Shown here: piece by piece, positions 7,975 to 15,629 of the stretch | Position numbering within the stretch: the first letter of the stretch is position 1 | Layout: the number at the start of each line of letters is the position of its first letter | NCBI GenBank assembly: GCA_025997595.1 | Contig: BNUU01000003.1 | Span: 24,234-88,233 of the forward strand | Direction of reading: 5' to 3' | DNA: 64,000 nt | From: Spirochaetia bacterium | Lineage (GTDB): Bacteria; Spirochaetota; Spirochaetia; Treponematales; Breznakiellaceae | The notes under the pieces: generated by a model | Databases searched by the model: none | Told to the model about the DNA's origin: nothing | Seen by the model: the letters and a program-made list of their open reading frames with translations, nothing else | Translations under genes and position numbers: made by a program

Positions 7975-8019
7975 ATGAACAACCCCAAGACCATTATCGT
8001 TACGAAAAAAAATGAATGA
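7975..8019 (+). pseudogene. Truncated start of a homologue of the 8330 gene
   Basis: GGAGAAAAACC then ATG and MNNPKTIIVTKKNE stop. The same ribosome-binding context and near-identical first codons (MNKTIITMK) occur at 8330. The frame stops at 14 codons, right at the left edge of repeat copy 2 (8023). This looks like the stump left when the cassette was inserted or recombined in front of an LPP20-like gene. Confidence 0.65.
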
Positions 8020-8022
8020 GCA

Positions 8023-8288
8023 ACAATCCTCTATGTTTAGGCACGATCTCTCAATGGGTTATGGGGAATTTCTATGGGATATTGTATATAACACCCCTTG
8101 ATATTTTATATCCAAGTGATATAATATATCACTTTATAAGGATGGTGTAGATGCAGGAGCAGGATATTCTTATGGAGATACAGCAAATATCCCTTGAAAA
8201 AAGGCTCGAAATGCTTTCCGAAAGGCAAAAGATGTATGTTCAGGGCTATCTGGACGGCATTTTACAGGCATACAAGCCGCTGAAACGG
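8023..8288 (+). repeat. Direct repeat copy 2: promoter, operator and leader ORF cassette (empty site)
   Basis: Copy of 4800-5178 without the 105-bp element. The unoccupied target TATTG is at 8080-8084. Differences from copy 1 outside the insertion are a handful of single bases. Confidence 0.93.
8098..8134 (+). promoter_or_regulatory. Sigma-70-type promoter with palindromic operator, copy 2
   Basis: TTGATA (8098-8103), 16-bp spacer, TATAAT (8120-8125), with the 21-bp palindrome at 8114-8134 over the -10 box. Drives the leader ORF at 8151 and, by coupling, the LPP20-like gene. Confidence 0.75.
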
Positions 8289-8333
8289 CATGAACATACC
8301 CTCCCTACAAAGGATAAAGGAGAAAAACCATGA
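8151..8333 (+). CDS. Small leader protein, copy 2 (60 aa)
   Basis: Nearly identical to residues 1-46 of the protein at 5041, then a different tail (HEHTLPTKDKGEKP). The stop overlaps the ATG of the next gene (ATGA), the same coupled arrangement as copy 1 although the downstream gene is unrelated. The 3' part of this ORF contains AAAGGATAAAGGAGAAAAACC, which doubles as the ribosome-binding site for 8330. Confidence 0.75.
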   Translation: MQEQDILMEIQQISLEKRLEMLSERQKMYVQGYLDGILQAYKPLKRHEHTLPTKDKGEKP

Positions 8334-9376
8334 ACAAGACCATTATCACTATGAAGGGCATTGCGGCGATTCTGCTGTTTGCCCTGCCCCTGAGCATCCA
8401 CGCCCAGACAGCCCCAACCTGGGTACAGAACCTTGAGCAAGCCTACCCTTCGCGGGAATGGGTCGCCGTAACCGCCCAGGGCTCAAGCCAGGCCCAGGCC
8501 GAAAACGCCGCCATGAACGCCCTGGCCCGGGCATTCAAAACCAACGTTGCCAGCCTCACCCAATCCTCCCAGGCGTTTTCCCAAATCGTCAGCGAGGCGG
8601 CGGGCAAAAAGTCCGTGGTCTTTGACCAGTCGCAGAATTTTTCCCAGGATGTAAACACCTCAACCAACGTGCGGGGGCTCATCGGCGTACAGACCGACCT
8701 GTACCGGGCGCCGGACCGCACCGTCTACGTCAACGCCCGCATGAACCGCAAGGAAAGCGCCGCCCGCTATGCCGGCATGATACGGGAGAACACCGCCATC
8801 ATAGACCGGCTCCTGGCCGCCGCCGACCCGATCACCGGGTCCTTCGAAGTATACGCCCGGCTCTCCTTCGCCCACGCCATAGCCCAGGTAACCGACAACT
8901 TCCAGAATATCCGCGAAGTCCTGGACCCCACAGCCGTCAACCGCAGGCCCGGCTACGGCGGGGCAAACCTGATCAAAACAAAAATGCTGGAATGCGCCGC
9001 CCTCATCACCATCGGCATAACCGTGGATACCGAACAGCCGGCGGACAAAACCCTCTTTACCCGCGCCGCCGGCTCCTTCTTCCGGGACCGGGGCTTCAAA
9101 ATTAACGAGCAGGGGCGGGGCACCTATGTGTTACGCGCAAACGCCCGCTTCGAGATGCTGGGCCAGAACGTCATCTCCTGCCGCTACTACCTGGACTCGG
9201 CACTGGAAGACCAGAACGGAGCCGCCCTGTTCAGTTTCACCGAGGACGACCGCAAGGCCCACCCCAACACCGTTTCGGAAGCCCGCCGCCTTGCGGTCCG
9301 CGCCGTGGAGACTTCCCTCAAGGAAGGCAAATTCGCACGGGAATTTGATACCTGGCTCAACGGGCTCATAGAGTAG
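8330..9376 (+). CDS. Exported LPP20-like protein
   Basis: 348 residues with a Sec signal peptide (GIAAILLFALPLSIHAQ, cleavage near residue 26), so periplasmic or outer-membrane associated. The mature N-terminus (PTWVQNLEQAYPSREWVAVT, then many alanines with ALARAFKTNV) matches the pattern of LPP20/FlgP-like proteins: W-x-x-x-P, an alanine-rich helix, then beta strands. The remainder has DRTVYVNARMNRKE and RVRAVETSLKEGKF-like repeats of strand-helix units. No lipobox. First of a run with the lipoproteins at 9440 and 10253, likely a functional set at the envelope. Exact role unknown. Confidence 0.7.
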   Translation: MNKTIITMKGIAAILLFALPLSIHAQTAPTWVQNLEQAYPSREWVAVTAQGSSQAQAENAAMNALARAFKTNVASLTQSSQAFSQIVSEAAGKKSVVFDQSQNFSQDVNTSTNVRGLIGVQTDLYRAPDRTVYVNARMNRKESAARYAGMIRENTAIIDRLLAAADPITGSFEVYARLSFAHAIAQVTDNFQNIREVLDPTAVNRRPGYGGANLIKTKMLECAALITIGITVDTEQPADKTLFTRAAGSFFRDRGFKINEQGRGTYVLRANARFEMLGQNVISCRYYLDSALEDQNGAALFSFTEDDRKAHPNTVSEARRLAVRAVETSLKEGKFAREFDTWLNGLIE

Positions 9377-9439
9377 CCTTATTTTTGGAATAATCCCGCG
9401 TTGCGGGGTTCATATAAAGATCTGTTTAGGAGAAGAAAG

Positions 9440-10138
9440 ATGAAAATTGCAAAGAGAATCCTGTTGATTGGCCTTGCCTTCGCGCTCACCGCGCTGGCGG
9501 GGTGCAAATCCGGCCCCAAAGTTAACATCAATGAGATGGAGAACAAGGGAAGCTCAATGGGGGTGCCGACCCCGGACTGGATCAAGAACTACACCGCCAG
9601 CGGCATCACGGCGGTACAGTCCCAGCCCCAGTTCAAGGACAAGTACTGCGTCATCGGCGAGGAATCCGGCGTGAACAAACAGTTCGTCCTTACCTGGGCG
9701 GACAACTTCAGCGCACAGCAGCGTATCGGCGCCATGCTCCGCACCACCATCGTCAGCGAATACCAGGCCAGGGTGCAGGGTTCGGCCCAGTCAACCGGCG
9801 GGGCCAATTCGTCATCGGCACAGGGTGCGGGTTCCGGCGAATACAACCAGCAGATTGACAACATAATCAACGCCATCGTGAACGTGAGCTACAGCGGGGC
9901 GCAGCGGGATTCCGACTGGTGGAGCCTCCGCCGCCGCTACGACCCCGACCAGAAAGATGTATTCACCGATGAGTACACCGCCTACGTCATGTACACCATA
10001 CCCAAAGCGGAACTGAACCGGCAGGTAGCCCAGGCGCTGACAACCAGTGTCGCCAAAGACTCCGTCCTGTACGACATCACCATCAGCATGGCCCAGCAGA
10101 TACTCCAGAACGGCCTTGCCCAATGGGGCGCGGAATAA
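9440..10138 (+). CDS. Lipoprotein of unknown function, LPP20-associated
   Basis: 232 residues. Signal peptide KRILLIGLAFALTALAGC with lipobox cysteine at residue 21. ATG 9440 follows AGGAGAAGAAAG; an upstream in-frame ATG at 9401 has no ribosome-binding site. The mature part begins PTPDWIKNY and contains a Ser/Gly/Gln-rich linker (about residues 115-140), then RRRYDPDQKDVFTDEYTAY and an AELNRQVAQAL helix. It looks like a distant relative of the 8330 product. Followed by a strong terminator, so 8151-10138 forms one transcription unit. Confidence 0.72.
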   Translation: MKIAKRILLIGLAFALTALAGCKSGPKVNINEMENKGSSMGVPTPDWIKNYTASGITAVQSQPQFKDKYCVIGEESGVNKQFVLTWADNFSAQQRIGAMLRTTIVSEYQARVQGSAQSTGGANSSSAQGAGSGEYNQQIDNIINAIVNVSYSGAQRDSDWWSLRRRYDPDQKDVFTDEYTAYVMYTIPKAELNRQVAQALTTSVAKDSVLYDITISMAQQILQNGLAQWGAE

Positions 10139-10155
10139 CAAACGGATTTTCTCCT

Positions 10156-10207
10156 ACCCTGCGGCGTACTCAAGCGAGTTTGTTCCTCCACGCCGCAGGG
10201 TTTTTTT
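10156..10207 (+). terminator. Rho-independent terminator
   Basis: Perfect 12-bp stem ACCCTGCGGCGT and its complement (10156-10167 and 10190-10201) followed by seven T residues. It ends the leader/LPP20-like/lipoprotein transcription unit and isolates it from the CsgG-like gene at 10253. Confidence 0.92.
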
Positions 10208-10252
10208 ATAAAGAGAGGAACATCGTTATTGATTTTTTATGGAGGAACAAAC

Positions 10253-11329
10253 ATGAAAATTGCAAAGAAAATCACCGCGGCGGCGTGTATCGCCCTGGCG
10301 GTACTGATTGCCGCGGGGTGCGGATCAAGCCCCAAGGCCGCAGCCGCCCCCGATGAACTGGACATCGCAATCCGCGAGGCTTCGGACTATCTGGACAGCA
10401 GCGTGCCTGTGGGGAACAAAATCGTCATACTCAACGTCCAGTCCGATTCTGATGCCCTCTCGGATTACATCATTGACGAACTCATCGCCAACGCCGTAAA
10501 CGACCGGAATTTTGCCGTGGTGGATCGCCAGCAGCTTGACGCGATCCGCTCGGAACTGAACTTTCAGTGGGCCGGTGAAGTGGACGACAATTCCGCCCAG
10601 GAAATAGGAAAGATGGTCGGCGCTCAAACCATCGTGTCCGGCGCGGTAAGCAAGATTGGCGACAATTACCGCATGAGAACCCGCGCCCTGGAAGTGCAGA
10701 CCGCCCAGGTGCAGGGACAGTTCAACCGGAACATACCCCCAAGCGAGACGATAACCGCCCTGATGAAAAGCAGCTCCAAAAAGAAAAGCTCTTCCGGCGG
10801 ACCCTTGACACGGATGTCGCGATGGCTGTTCGGAACATCCTCCGACGGAGGAAGCGAACAGACGGCGCAGGCCGGATCAAGCGGATCATCCTCCGGTGGG
10901 GGAACTCAGGCGAAGGCTCCGGCGGCTCCGGTAGGGCCAAAGAGCGGAACCTATACCCTATGGCCAAGGCCGCGCGCATCAAAGGCAGGCCAACCAATTA
11001 ATGTGTATATCGCGCAAATCGTCTATTCCGATGACTACACGGTGTTTTATTTTACCCGCAAACCCGAAGGCGATTTCACCGACGGCATCGGCGGTTTTCC
11101 GCCGTGGGAGCCGGTGACGACCAATGACAAAGTAACCTTACAGGATTTAGACAATCCTGCAAAGTTCTATTCCCCTGTTGACGGCAGATATACCCATAAC
11201 GGCGGTCATACCCTTTGGAGCCTGTCTTTTAACCGTCTCCCGGTAAAACGGTTCAAATTAACATCCTATGGAGAAGAACCCAAACAGATTTTCTATGAGA
11301 TTGTCATTCCCGACCAGCCGGACGCATAG
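10253..11329 (+). CDS. CsgG-like lipoprotein, paralogue 1 with a GTYT-type C-terminal domain
   Basis: 358 residues. Lipobox LIAAGC with Cys23. The N-terminal domain (about residues 35-165) has KIVILNVQSDS, SDYIIDELIANAVND, FAVVDRQQLDAIRSEL and IVSGAVSKIG, the pattern of CsgG/LpoB-type outer-membrane lipoproteins. A Ser/Gly/Gln linker follows. The C-terminal domain (about 225-358) opens with GTYTLWPR, contains LQDLDNPAKFYSP and ends YEIVIPDQPDA; it is shared with the 16695 gene. ATG 10253 follows ATGGAGG; the ATG at 10229 is too early. One of four paralogues here. Confidence 0.8.
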   Translation: MKIAKKITAAACIALAVLIAAGCGSSPKAAAAPDELDIAIREASDYLDSSVPVGNKIVILNVQSDSDALSDYIIDELIANAVNDRNFAVVDRQQLDAIRSELNFQWAGEVDDNSAQEIGKMVGAQTIVSGAVSKIGDNYRMRTRALEVQTAQVQGQFNRNIPPSETITALMKSSSKKKSSSGGPLTRMSRWLFGTSSDGGSEQTAQAGSSGSSSGGGTQAKAPAAPVGPKSGTYTLWPRPRASKAGQPINVYIAQIVYSDDYTVFYFTRKPEGDFTDGIGGFPPWEPVTTNDKVTLQDLDNPAKFYSPVDGRYTHNGGHTLWSLSFNRLPVKRFKLTSYGEEPKQIFYEIVIPDQPDA

Positions 11330-11333
11330 CAGG

Positions 11334-11468
11334 TAACAGAATATGAAATTAACCACAAAGGACCTACTGGTCCTCGGGCACCAAGGACACAAAGGTTTTG
11401 CTTCGCAGTCTTTCCTCTTCCTTCGTGCTCTTTGTGTCCTTTGTGGTTAAAAATTCTTCAATTCTTTG
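11334..11468. repeat. Hairpin repeat, TTAACCACAAAGGAC type, copy A
   Basis: Follows the stop of the 10253 gene. Outer arms TTAACCACAAAGGAC (11349-11363) and the exact complement at 11436-11450, with weaker inner pairing. Preceded by GGTAACAGAATATGAAA and followed by AAATTCTTCAATTCTTT, both found at other copies. It could fold as a large stem-loop and protect the transcript or stop transcription, but has no T tract. Confidence 0.8.
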
Positions 11469-11731
11469 AAGATGTACGGATTACGGGTTAATACCAAGTT
11501 CCTTGTGGAAGTATTTCAAACATGGAGCAAACATAGCATGAAATCAGCTAAAAAACAAGGTTCAGGAACTATAGCAGAGCAATCAACCCTGCGCCCATAT
11601 AGGCGCAGCTATTTTTGAAACAACGGCGTAGCCGTTCACATAACGCGCTTGCGGCGGAGTAAAACGCTTACCGCGTTTTACCATCAGCGGAAAGGAAGAA
11701 AACAAAGATGATTTTTTATGGAGGAACAAAC
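11469..11731. other. Gene-free spacer with remnants and an upstream hairpin
   Basis: Contains CATGGAGCAAACATAGCATG (11521-11540) and the following AAATCAGC, matching the promoter and start-codon region of the antitoxin at 15392; it appears to be the orphan start of a lost antitoxin gene on the minus strand. Also holds a small hairpin TGCGCCCATATAGGCGCA and a 9-bp-arm hairpin GTAAAACGC/GCGTTTTAC (11659-11681). Similar hairpins recur upstream of 13159 (partial), 15630 and 24577. Confidence 0.55.
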
Positions 11732-12931
11732 ATGAACATTGCAAAGAGAATCACCGCAGCGACGTATATCGCCCTGGCGGTACTGATTGCCGCAGCTTGC
11801 GGCTCAAGCCCTCAAGCGGCAGCCGCCCCCGATGAACTGGACGCCGCGATCCGCGAGGCTTCGGACTACCTGGACAGCAGCGTGCCTGCGGGAAACAAAA
11901 TCGTCATACTCAACGTCCAGTCCGATTCGGCGGCGCTCTCGGATTACATCATTGATGAGCTTATCGCCAACGCCGTGAACGACCGGAATTTTGCCGTGGT
12001 CGACCGCCAGCAGCTTGACGCGCTCCGCTCGGAACTGAACTTTCAGTGGGCCGGCGAAGTGGACGACAATTCCGCCCAGGAAATAGGAAAGATGGTCGGC
12101 GCGCAAACCATCGTGTCAGGCGCGATAAGCAAGCTGGGCGACAACTACCGCATGAGAATCCGCGCACTGGAAGTGCAGACCGCCCAGGTGCAGGGACAGT
12201 TCAACCGGAACATACCATCAGGCGCGACTATAACCGCACTGATGAACAGCAGTTCCAAAGGGTATAGCTCTTCCGGCGGAGCGGGAACCGTAACCGCGCA
12301 AACCGTGTCAGGCGGATCATCCTCCGGCGGAAGCGGCGGCACACAAACCGCGCAAGCCGGTGGAAACAGCGGCACAGCATCAGGCGGGGGAAGCGGACAG
12401 GCGGCGCAGGCTCCGGCGGCACCGGCGGCCCCGGCGGCACCAGTTTACAAAATAGGCGATACCGGGCCTGCGGGTGGGCTGATTTTCTATGACAAAGGCA
12501 ACAACTCCGGCGGCTGGCGGTATCTTGAAGCCGCGCCGGCGAATACGGAGAAGGCGGCGGCATTTGGCGACTATAGGGTAAATGCAAATAGGCGTTTGGG
12601 ATCCGGAAAAGAAAACACCCAACAAATCATGGATGCTATAGCGAAGAATGGGGGAGGAATCAATACTGCGCCATTTATATGTGATGGGCTTGTGGTAAAC
12701 GGTTTTGATGATTGGTATTTGCCCAGTGCGGATGAACTGCTTTATATGTACAACAATCTCTATGCCAATGGATTAGGCAATTTTAGGGCAGTACCCTATT
12801 GGTCTTCCGGAAATGGGGCGTTTGCATACGATGCCTGTTATTCGGTTAATTTTTCAACCGGCGACGGGGAGCAACACGCTTTTGGGGAAGAGGGACAAAG
12901 ATACCAAGTTCGCGCCGTCCGGCAGTTTTAG
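11732..12931 (+). CDS. CsgG-like lipoprotein, paralogue 2 with DUF1566-like C-terminal domain
   Basis: 399 residues. Signal and lipobox LIAAAC. The N-terminal CsgG-like domain is almost identical to paralogue 1 (DELDAAIREASDYLDSS, VVDRQQLDALRSEL). A long Gly/Ser/Ala/Pro linker (about residues 165-245) precedes a different C-terminal domain: YKIGDTGPAGGLIFYDKG, GWRYLEAAP, DDWYLPSADELLYMY and YWSS, ending QVRAVRQF. This is the DUF1566/Lcl pattern seen in bacterial surface proteins. Same promoter-proximal sequence as paralogue 1 (GATTTTTTATGGAGGAACAAAC). Confidence 0.83.
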   Translation: MNIAKRITAATYIALAVLIAAACGSSPQAAAAPDELDAAIREASDYLDSSVPAGNKIVILNVQSDSAALSDYIIDELIANAVNDRNFAVVDRQQLDALRSELNFQWAGEVDDNSAQEIGKMVGAQTIVSGAISKLGDNYRMRIRALEVQTAQVQGQFNRNIPSGATITALMNSSSKGYSSSGGAGTVTAQTVSGGSSSGGSGGTQTAQAGGNSGTASGGGSGQAAQAPAAPAAPAAPVYKIGDTGPAGGLIFYDKGNNSGGWRYLEAAPANTEKAAAFGDYRVNANRRLGSGKENTQQIMDAIAKNGGGINTAPFICDGLVVNGFDDWYLPSADELLYMYNNLYANGLGNFRAVPYWSSGNGAFAYDACYSVNFSTGDGEQHAFGEEGQRYQVRAVRQF

Positions 12932-12935
12932 CGGA

Positions 12936-13030
12936 AGAATATGAAATTAACCACGAACGACACGAACCACACCAACGTTTTTTGTTCGTGTTGTTCGTGA
13001 GGTTCGTGGTTAAAATTCTTCAATTCTTTG
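12936..13030. repeat. Hairpin repeat, TTAACCACGAAC type, copy B
   Basis: TTAACCACGAAC (12947-12958) pairs exactly with 13002-13013. The inner part is rich in CACGAAC/GTTCGTG units. Same flanks as copy A (GAATATGAAA on the left, AATTCTTCAATTCTTT on the right). The following 13031-13158 holds a short palindrome GAATACGTTGTATTC and the GCGCTTGCGGCGG leader also seen before 11732. Confidence 0.78.
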
Positions 13031-13158
13031 TGCTTGATGAGGTTACTACGGTATTAGATGAATACGTTGTATTCAATACCGAGAACATATTTTTTGACGC
13101 GCTTGCGGCGGGGTAAAACGCTTACCGTGTTTTCCCATCAGCGGAAAGGAATTTTTGT

Positions 13159-13587
13159 ATGGCAGCATTACAATCGGGAATCGTTCTGGACCAGGGGGAA
13201 ACCCTCATCGTGGAACTGGAAGCGGATCTGTGGGCGACAAGCTCAAATCCTATCGCGCAGTTGATAGGAACAATCAGGCGGATAATCTCCGCAATTCTTG
13301 GGTTCAAGAAAAAGGGCTTTGTGATCATTACCGACAAGCGGGTGATTGAGATGTACGACCAGATTCAGTGCTACGTGCTCAACACGGGGAAACACGTTAA
13401 ATACCTGATTCCTTCCAGCATCATGGAAGCGGGGTACTCAAAAAAAGCAACCTGCGGATTTTTCTGCCCTGCCTATTACTTCTACTATCAGGGACATACT
13501 CAAACAACCAGTATTCTCCTGAAAGGCGCCGACGAAGCGCAGGCTCAAAAGATTGTAGACGCTTTCTACAAGGCTATCGCCAAATAA
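13159..13587 (+). CDS. Hypothetical protein with PH-like/short-chain regulator features
   Basis: 142 residues, not confidently assigned. VLDQGETLIVELEADLWATS, then GFVIITDKRVIEMY and a C-terminal LLKGADEAQAQKIVDAFYKA match the general layout of bacterial PH-like proteins: two sheets with the ITDKRV hairpin and a final amphipathic helix. One hydrophobic patch (about 85-100) is rich in aromatic residues. No signal peptide. ATG follows AGCGGAAAGGA. It precedes two membrane-protein genes, 14 bp and then overlapping, so probably one operon. Confidence 0.6.
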   Translation: MAALQSGIVLDQGETLIVELEADLWATSSNPIAQLIGTIRRIISAILGFKKKGFVIITDKRVIEMYDQIQCYVLNTGKHVKYLIPSSIMEAGYSKKATCGFFCPAYYFYYQGHTQTTSILLKGADEAQAQKIVDAFYKAIAK

Positions 13588-13601
13588 GGCCGGGGAACGC
13601 C

Positions 13602-14018
13602 ATGAAATGTTTCAGGGTTCTTTATCTGAACAGCTATTCTCTGCTGCTGATTTTATTGGGTGCGCTTATTCTTTTGCCGCCCTTCCATAAAATCTCATGG
13701 ATCTTTTTATGCCTACAGATAATTGCCGCCCTGAAATGTTTCATGGTTTCCTTCAGGCTTTTTTCCGCATGGGATGAAAAGAAAAGGATGATGACCCTTC
13801 TTTTTAACCGGAACCAAAGGGAATTCCGCCCGGATACGTTCAAAGTATATATGCAGGCGCCCTGCTCCCGGCTTCTGGTAAAATCCGTGCTGAAACAACT
13901 GGGACAAAAACGACACTACCGGGACTTGCTGATATATAAACCGTCGCTGCTTCAGTCGATTAAGGAAACCATACGCCCTGTGGATACAAAAATTTACATA
14001 AATGAGGATGCACTATGA
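13602..14018 (+). CDS. Hypothetical membrane protein
   Basis: 138 residues, no family recognised. Two N-terminal hydrophobic segments (about 10-30 and 33-53), then a basic cytoplasmic part. The 3' end overlaps the next gene by four bases (ATGA). Confidence 0.6.
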   Translation: MKCFRVLYLNSYSLLLILLGALILLPPFHKISWIFLCLQIIAALKCFMVSFRLFSAWDEKKRMMTLLFNRNQREFRPDTFKVYMQAPCSRLLVKSVLKQLGQKRHYRDLLIYKPSLLQSIKETIRPVDTKIYINEDAL

Positions 14019-14560
14019 CTAATTTTTTATTTAGAAACAAAACGACTTCGGTTATTACCGTTGTGATCTGTATCATTGTCGTATCAGGTCAATTTGCGGT
14101 CTCCGCCCTTAAAAATTTTACGACTAAGCTTGTGGAAGAAAAAGCAGCATGGATCGAAAGCATCATTGTCGAAGAGGTTCCTGATAACAAGCTCATTACC
14201 GAAGGCGTCCCTGTTTCATTTATACCGGAGGCAATCGGCGAAGCGCGGTCTCTTCTGCCGGCTGAAATACCAATAGATATCGCCGTTGTTGACAGGATTG
14301 TAAACGACTATTACCAAAAATTGGTGGACAGGGCGTTCAGTCAAATTGAAGGCAAGATAAGTATCATTGAACGGCACAGGAATGAAAACAACATGATTAC
14401 CCTCCATTCAATAATGACCGCGCTGAAAGAGGGCATTTTTTCCTACCTAAACCGGGTGTATCTTATTGCCCGATTGGTTATTCTTGGCATTTTATTGATA
14501 TATGCCGGATGCTGTGCATATACCGCATATCGGGGGCGGCAGGGGGCAATCCCAAAATGA
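14015..14560 (+). CDS. Hypothetical protein with two transmembrane segments
   Basis: 181 residues. Membrane segment at about 12-32, a charged extracytoplasmic region of about 110 residues, and a second segment at about 147-170. No family recognised. The last codons (GRQGAIPK stop) and the bases after them match the end of the 23773 gene and the start of the 24021 gene, suggesting the 3' end was joined to a cassette boundary by recombination. Confidence 0.6.
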   Translation: MTNFLFRNKTTSVITVVICIIVVSGQFAVSALKNFTTKLVEEKAAWIESIIVEEVPDNKLITEGVPVSFIPEAIGEARSLLPAEIPIDIAVVDRIVNDYYQKLVDRAFSQIEGKISIIERHRNENNMITLHSIMTALKEGIFSYLNRVYLIARLVILGILLIYAGCCAYTAYRGRQGAIPK

Positions 14561-14589
14561 CGCATAACGAAAAACCAGTCGTGGTTTAA
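14557..14589 (+). pseudogene. Stump of a homologue of the 24021 lipoprotein gene
   Basis: ATG reading MTHNEKPVVV then stop, overlapping the preceding stop as ATGA. The gene at 24021 starts MTHTKKPAVIV in the same ATGA overlap with its upstream gene. Only the first codons remain, and sequence after 14589 belongs to the convergent PIN toxin. Confidence 0.6.
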
Positions 14590-14590
14590 A

Positions 14591-14992
14591 TCATGGAACA
14601 ATGGACCGGGCTTTGTAGCCATCCCATTGAAAATCCCGCAAATGCGGGTCATTGGAGAGCACAGTGGCATTTAAGTTAATCGCGGAAGCGGCAATAAGCG
14701 CGTCAGGTAAAAGCATTGCCTTGGGTTTGGCACGGCGGATTAAAACGGCTTTCTCCAGGGCGTATTCATCTATATCTGCCCACAGAAACCACGAAAACAG
14801 AGCGCGGGCTTCGGTTTCCTCTGCGCTGGACATATCTGGCTTGGCGAGCGTTTCAACCCAGATCACCGGATTAATATATAGTTCACAATCCGGCAAAGTG
14901 TCGATAAACGCCGAAAAATCCAGCTTGTGGTTCAACGTATCAATGAGGACATTGCTGTCCACCATAAAGCGTGGTTTTTCCATATCAATCAT
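14591..14992 (-). CDS. PIN-domain toxin (VapC-like)
   Basis: 133 residues. Acidic motif MVDSNVLIDTL near the N-terminus, WVETLA mid-protein, then LPDALIAASAINLNATVLSNDPHLRDF. These carry the conserved aspartates of PIN ribonucleases. Its start overlaps the end of the antitoxin gene by 8 bp. Confidence 0.9.
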   Translation of the reverse strand: MIDMEKPRFMVDSNVLIDTLNHKLDFSAFIDTLPDCELYINPVIWVETLAKPDMSSAEETEARALFSWFLWADIDEYALEKAVLIRRAKPKAMLLPDALIAASAINLNATVLSNDPHLRDFQWDGYKARSIVP

Positions 14993-15392
14993 GGTGGCGT
15001 TTGGCAGGATCGGGATTCCAGGGGTCGCGGTGGCTCCATTCCCCCCGCATTGCCCGTATATCTTCTATGCAGTTCTCCCAGGGATTAGCCGCCCATGCGC
15101 CATAAGCGCGGCGAAGGGCGCGGCGAAAATCATCGCTGTTGCTCTGCCCTCTGGCATCCTCCGGGACTGCGGTTTTTTCTCTAACCGTTGCAGGCGTAAA
15201 GGTCAAGACAACCGGCCCAGCCGGTACTTCGCGGGGCACATCAATTGTCAGCCGTCGGCCTGTTGCATTTACGGTAACTACGGCATTAAGTGGGCCTACG
15301 CCATGCGGCGTTTGTTCGTCTACACGCTCAATGTTTCGCGTGCCGTCTGTTGGCGGGTTTGCCGGAATTTCAACGGTTTGTGTAACACTCAT
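14985..15392 (-). CDS. Antitoxin partner of the PIN toxin at 14591
   Basis: 135 residues from ATG 15392. MSVTQTVEIPANPP, then RRLTIDVPREVPAGPVVLTF resembles the antitoxin at 6709. The C-terminal tail (FRRALRRAYGAWAANPWENC) would contact the toxin. A longer frame begins at 15455, but promoter position and homology favour 15392. Confidence 0.78.
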   Translation of the reverse strand: MSVTQTVEIPANPPTDGTRNIERVDEQTPHGVGPLNAVVTVNATGRRLTIDVPREVPAGPVVLTFTPATVREKTAVPEDARGQSNSDDFRRALRRAYGAWAANPWENCIEDIRAMRGEWSHRDPWNPDPAKRHHD

Positions 15393-15398
15393 GGAGCA

Positions 15399-15427
15399 AG
15401 TATAGCATGAAATCAGCCAAGAAACAA
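15399..15427 (-). promoter_or_regulatory. Promoter of antitoxin/PIN operon, predicted leaderless
   Basis: On the minus strand TTGTTT (15427-15422), 17-bp spacer, TATACT (15404-15399), then 6 nt to the ATG at 15392. No Shine-Dalgarno sequence fits between. Same geometry as 6673-6701 and 18490-18518. Confidence 0.65.
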
Positions 15428-15447
15428 GACAGGGAAAAGGATATTTT

Positions 15448-15486
15448 ATGAACATACAGTCCGTGCAGGGGATAATTCCAAAATGA
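15448..15486 (+). pseudogene. Internally deleted copy of the 23773 small membrane protein gene
   Basis: Reads MNIQSVQGIIPK stop. The full gene starts MNIQ and ends SVQGVILK, so the middle 71 codons are missing in frame, joined at CATACAG, which occurs at both edges in the intact gene. The upstream GGATATTTT also corresponds to GGAGATTTT before 23773. Confidence 0.75.
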
Positions 15487-15629
15487 GGACTTGAAGCGGA
15501 TCAGCGACTAAGCTATGCCCGTATGGGCGTAGTTATGTTTTGAAACACGTACCCTGCGGCGGAGTAAAACGCTTACCGCCGCGCCATCCGTCATTTTGAT
15601 GGGGAAACAGAAGAATAAAAGGAGATTTT
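15487..15629. other. Spacer with island-type leader hairpin
   Basis: Holds ATGCCCGTATGGGCGTAG (hairpin), TTTTGAAACA and GCGGCGGAGTAAAACGCTTACC, recurring parts also found at 11586-11690 and near 24449 and 13090. Followed by AAAAGGAGATTTT, the ribosome-binding site of 15630. Confidence 0.5.

Noticed and set aside
10229..10252. Earlier ATG start for CsgG-like paralogues (also 11708)
   Set aside because: The eight extra codons contain the ATGGAGG ribosome-binding site of the true ATG, and the signal peptide begins at the later ATG.
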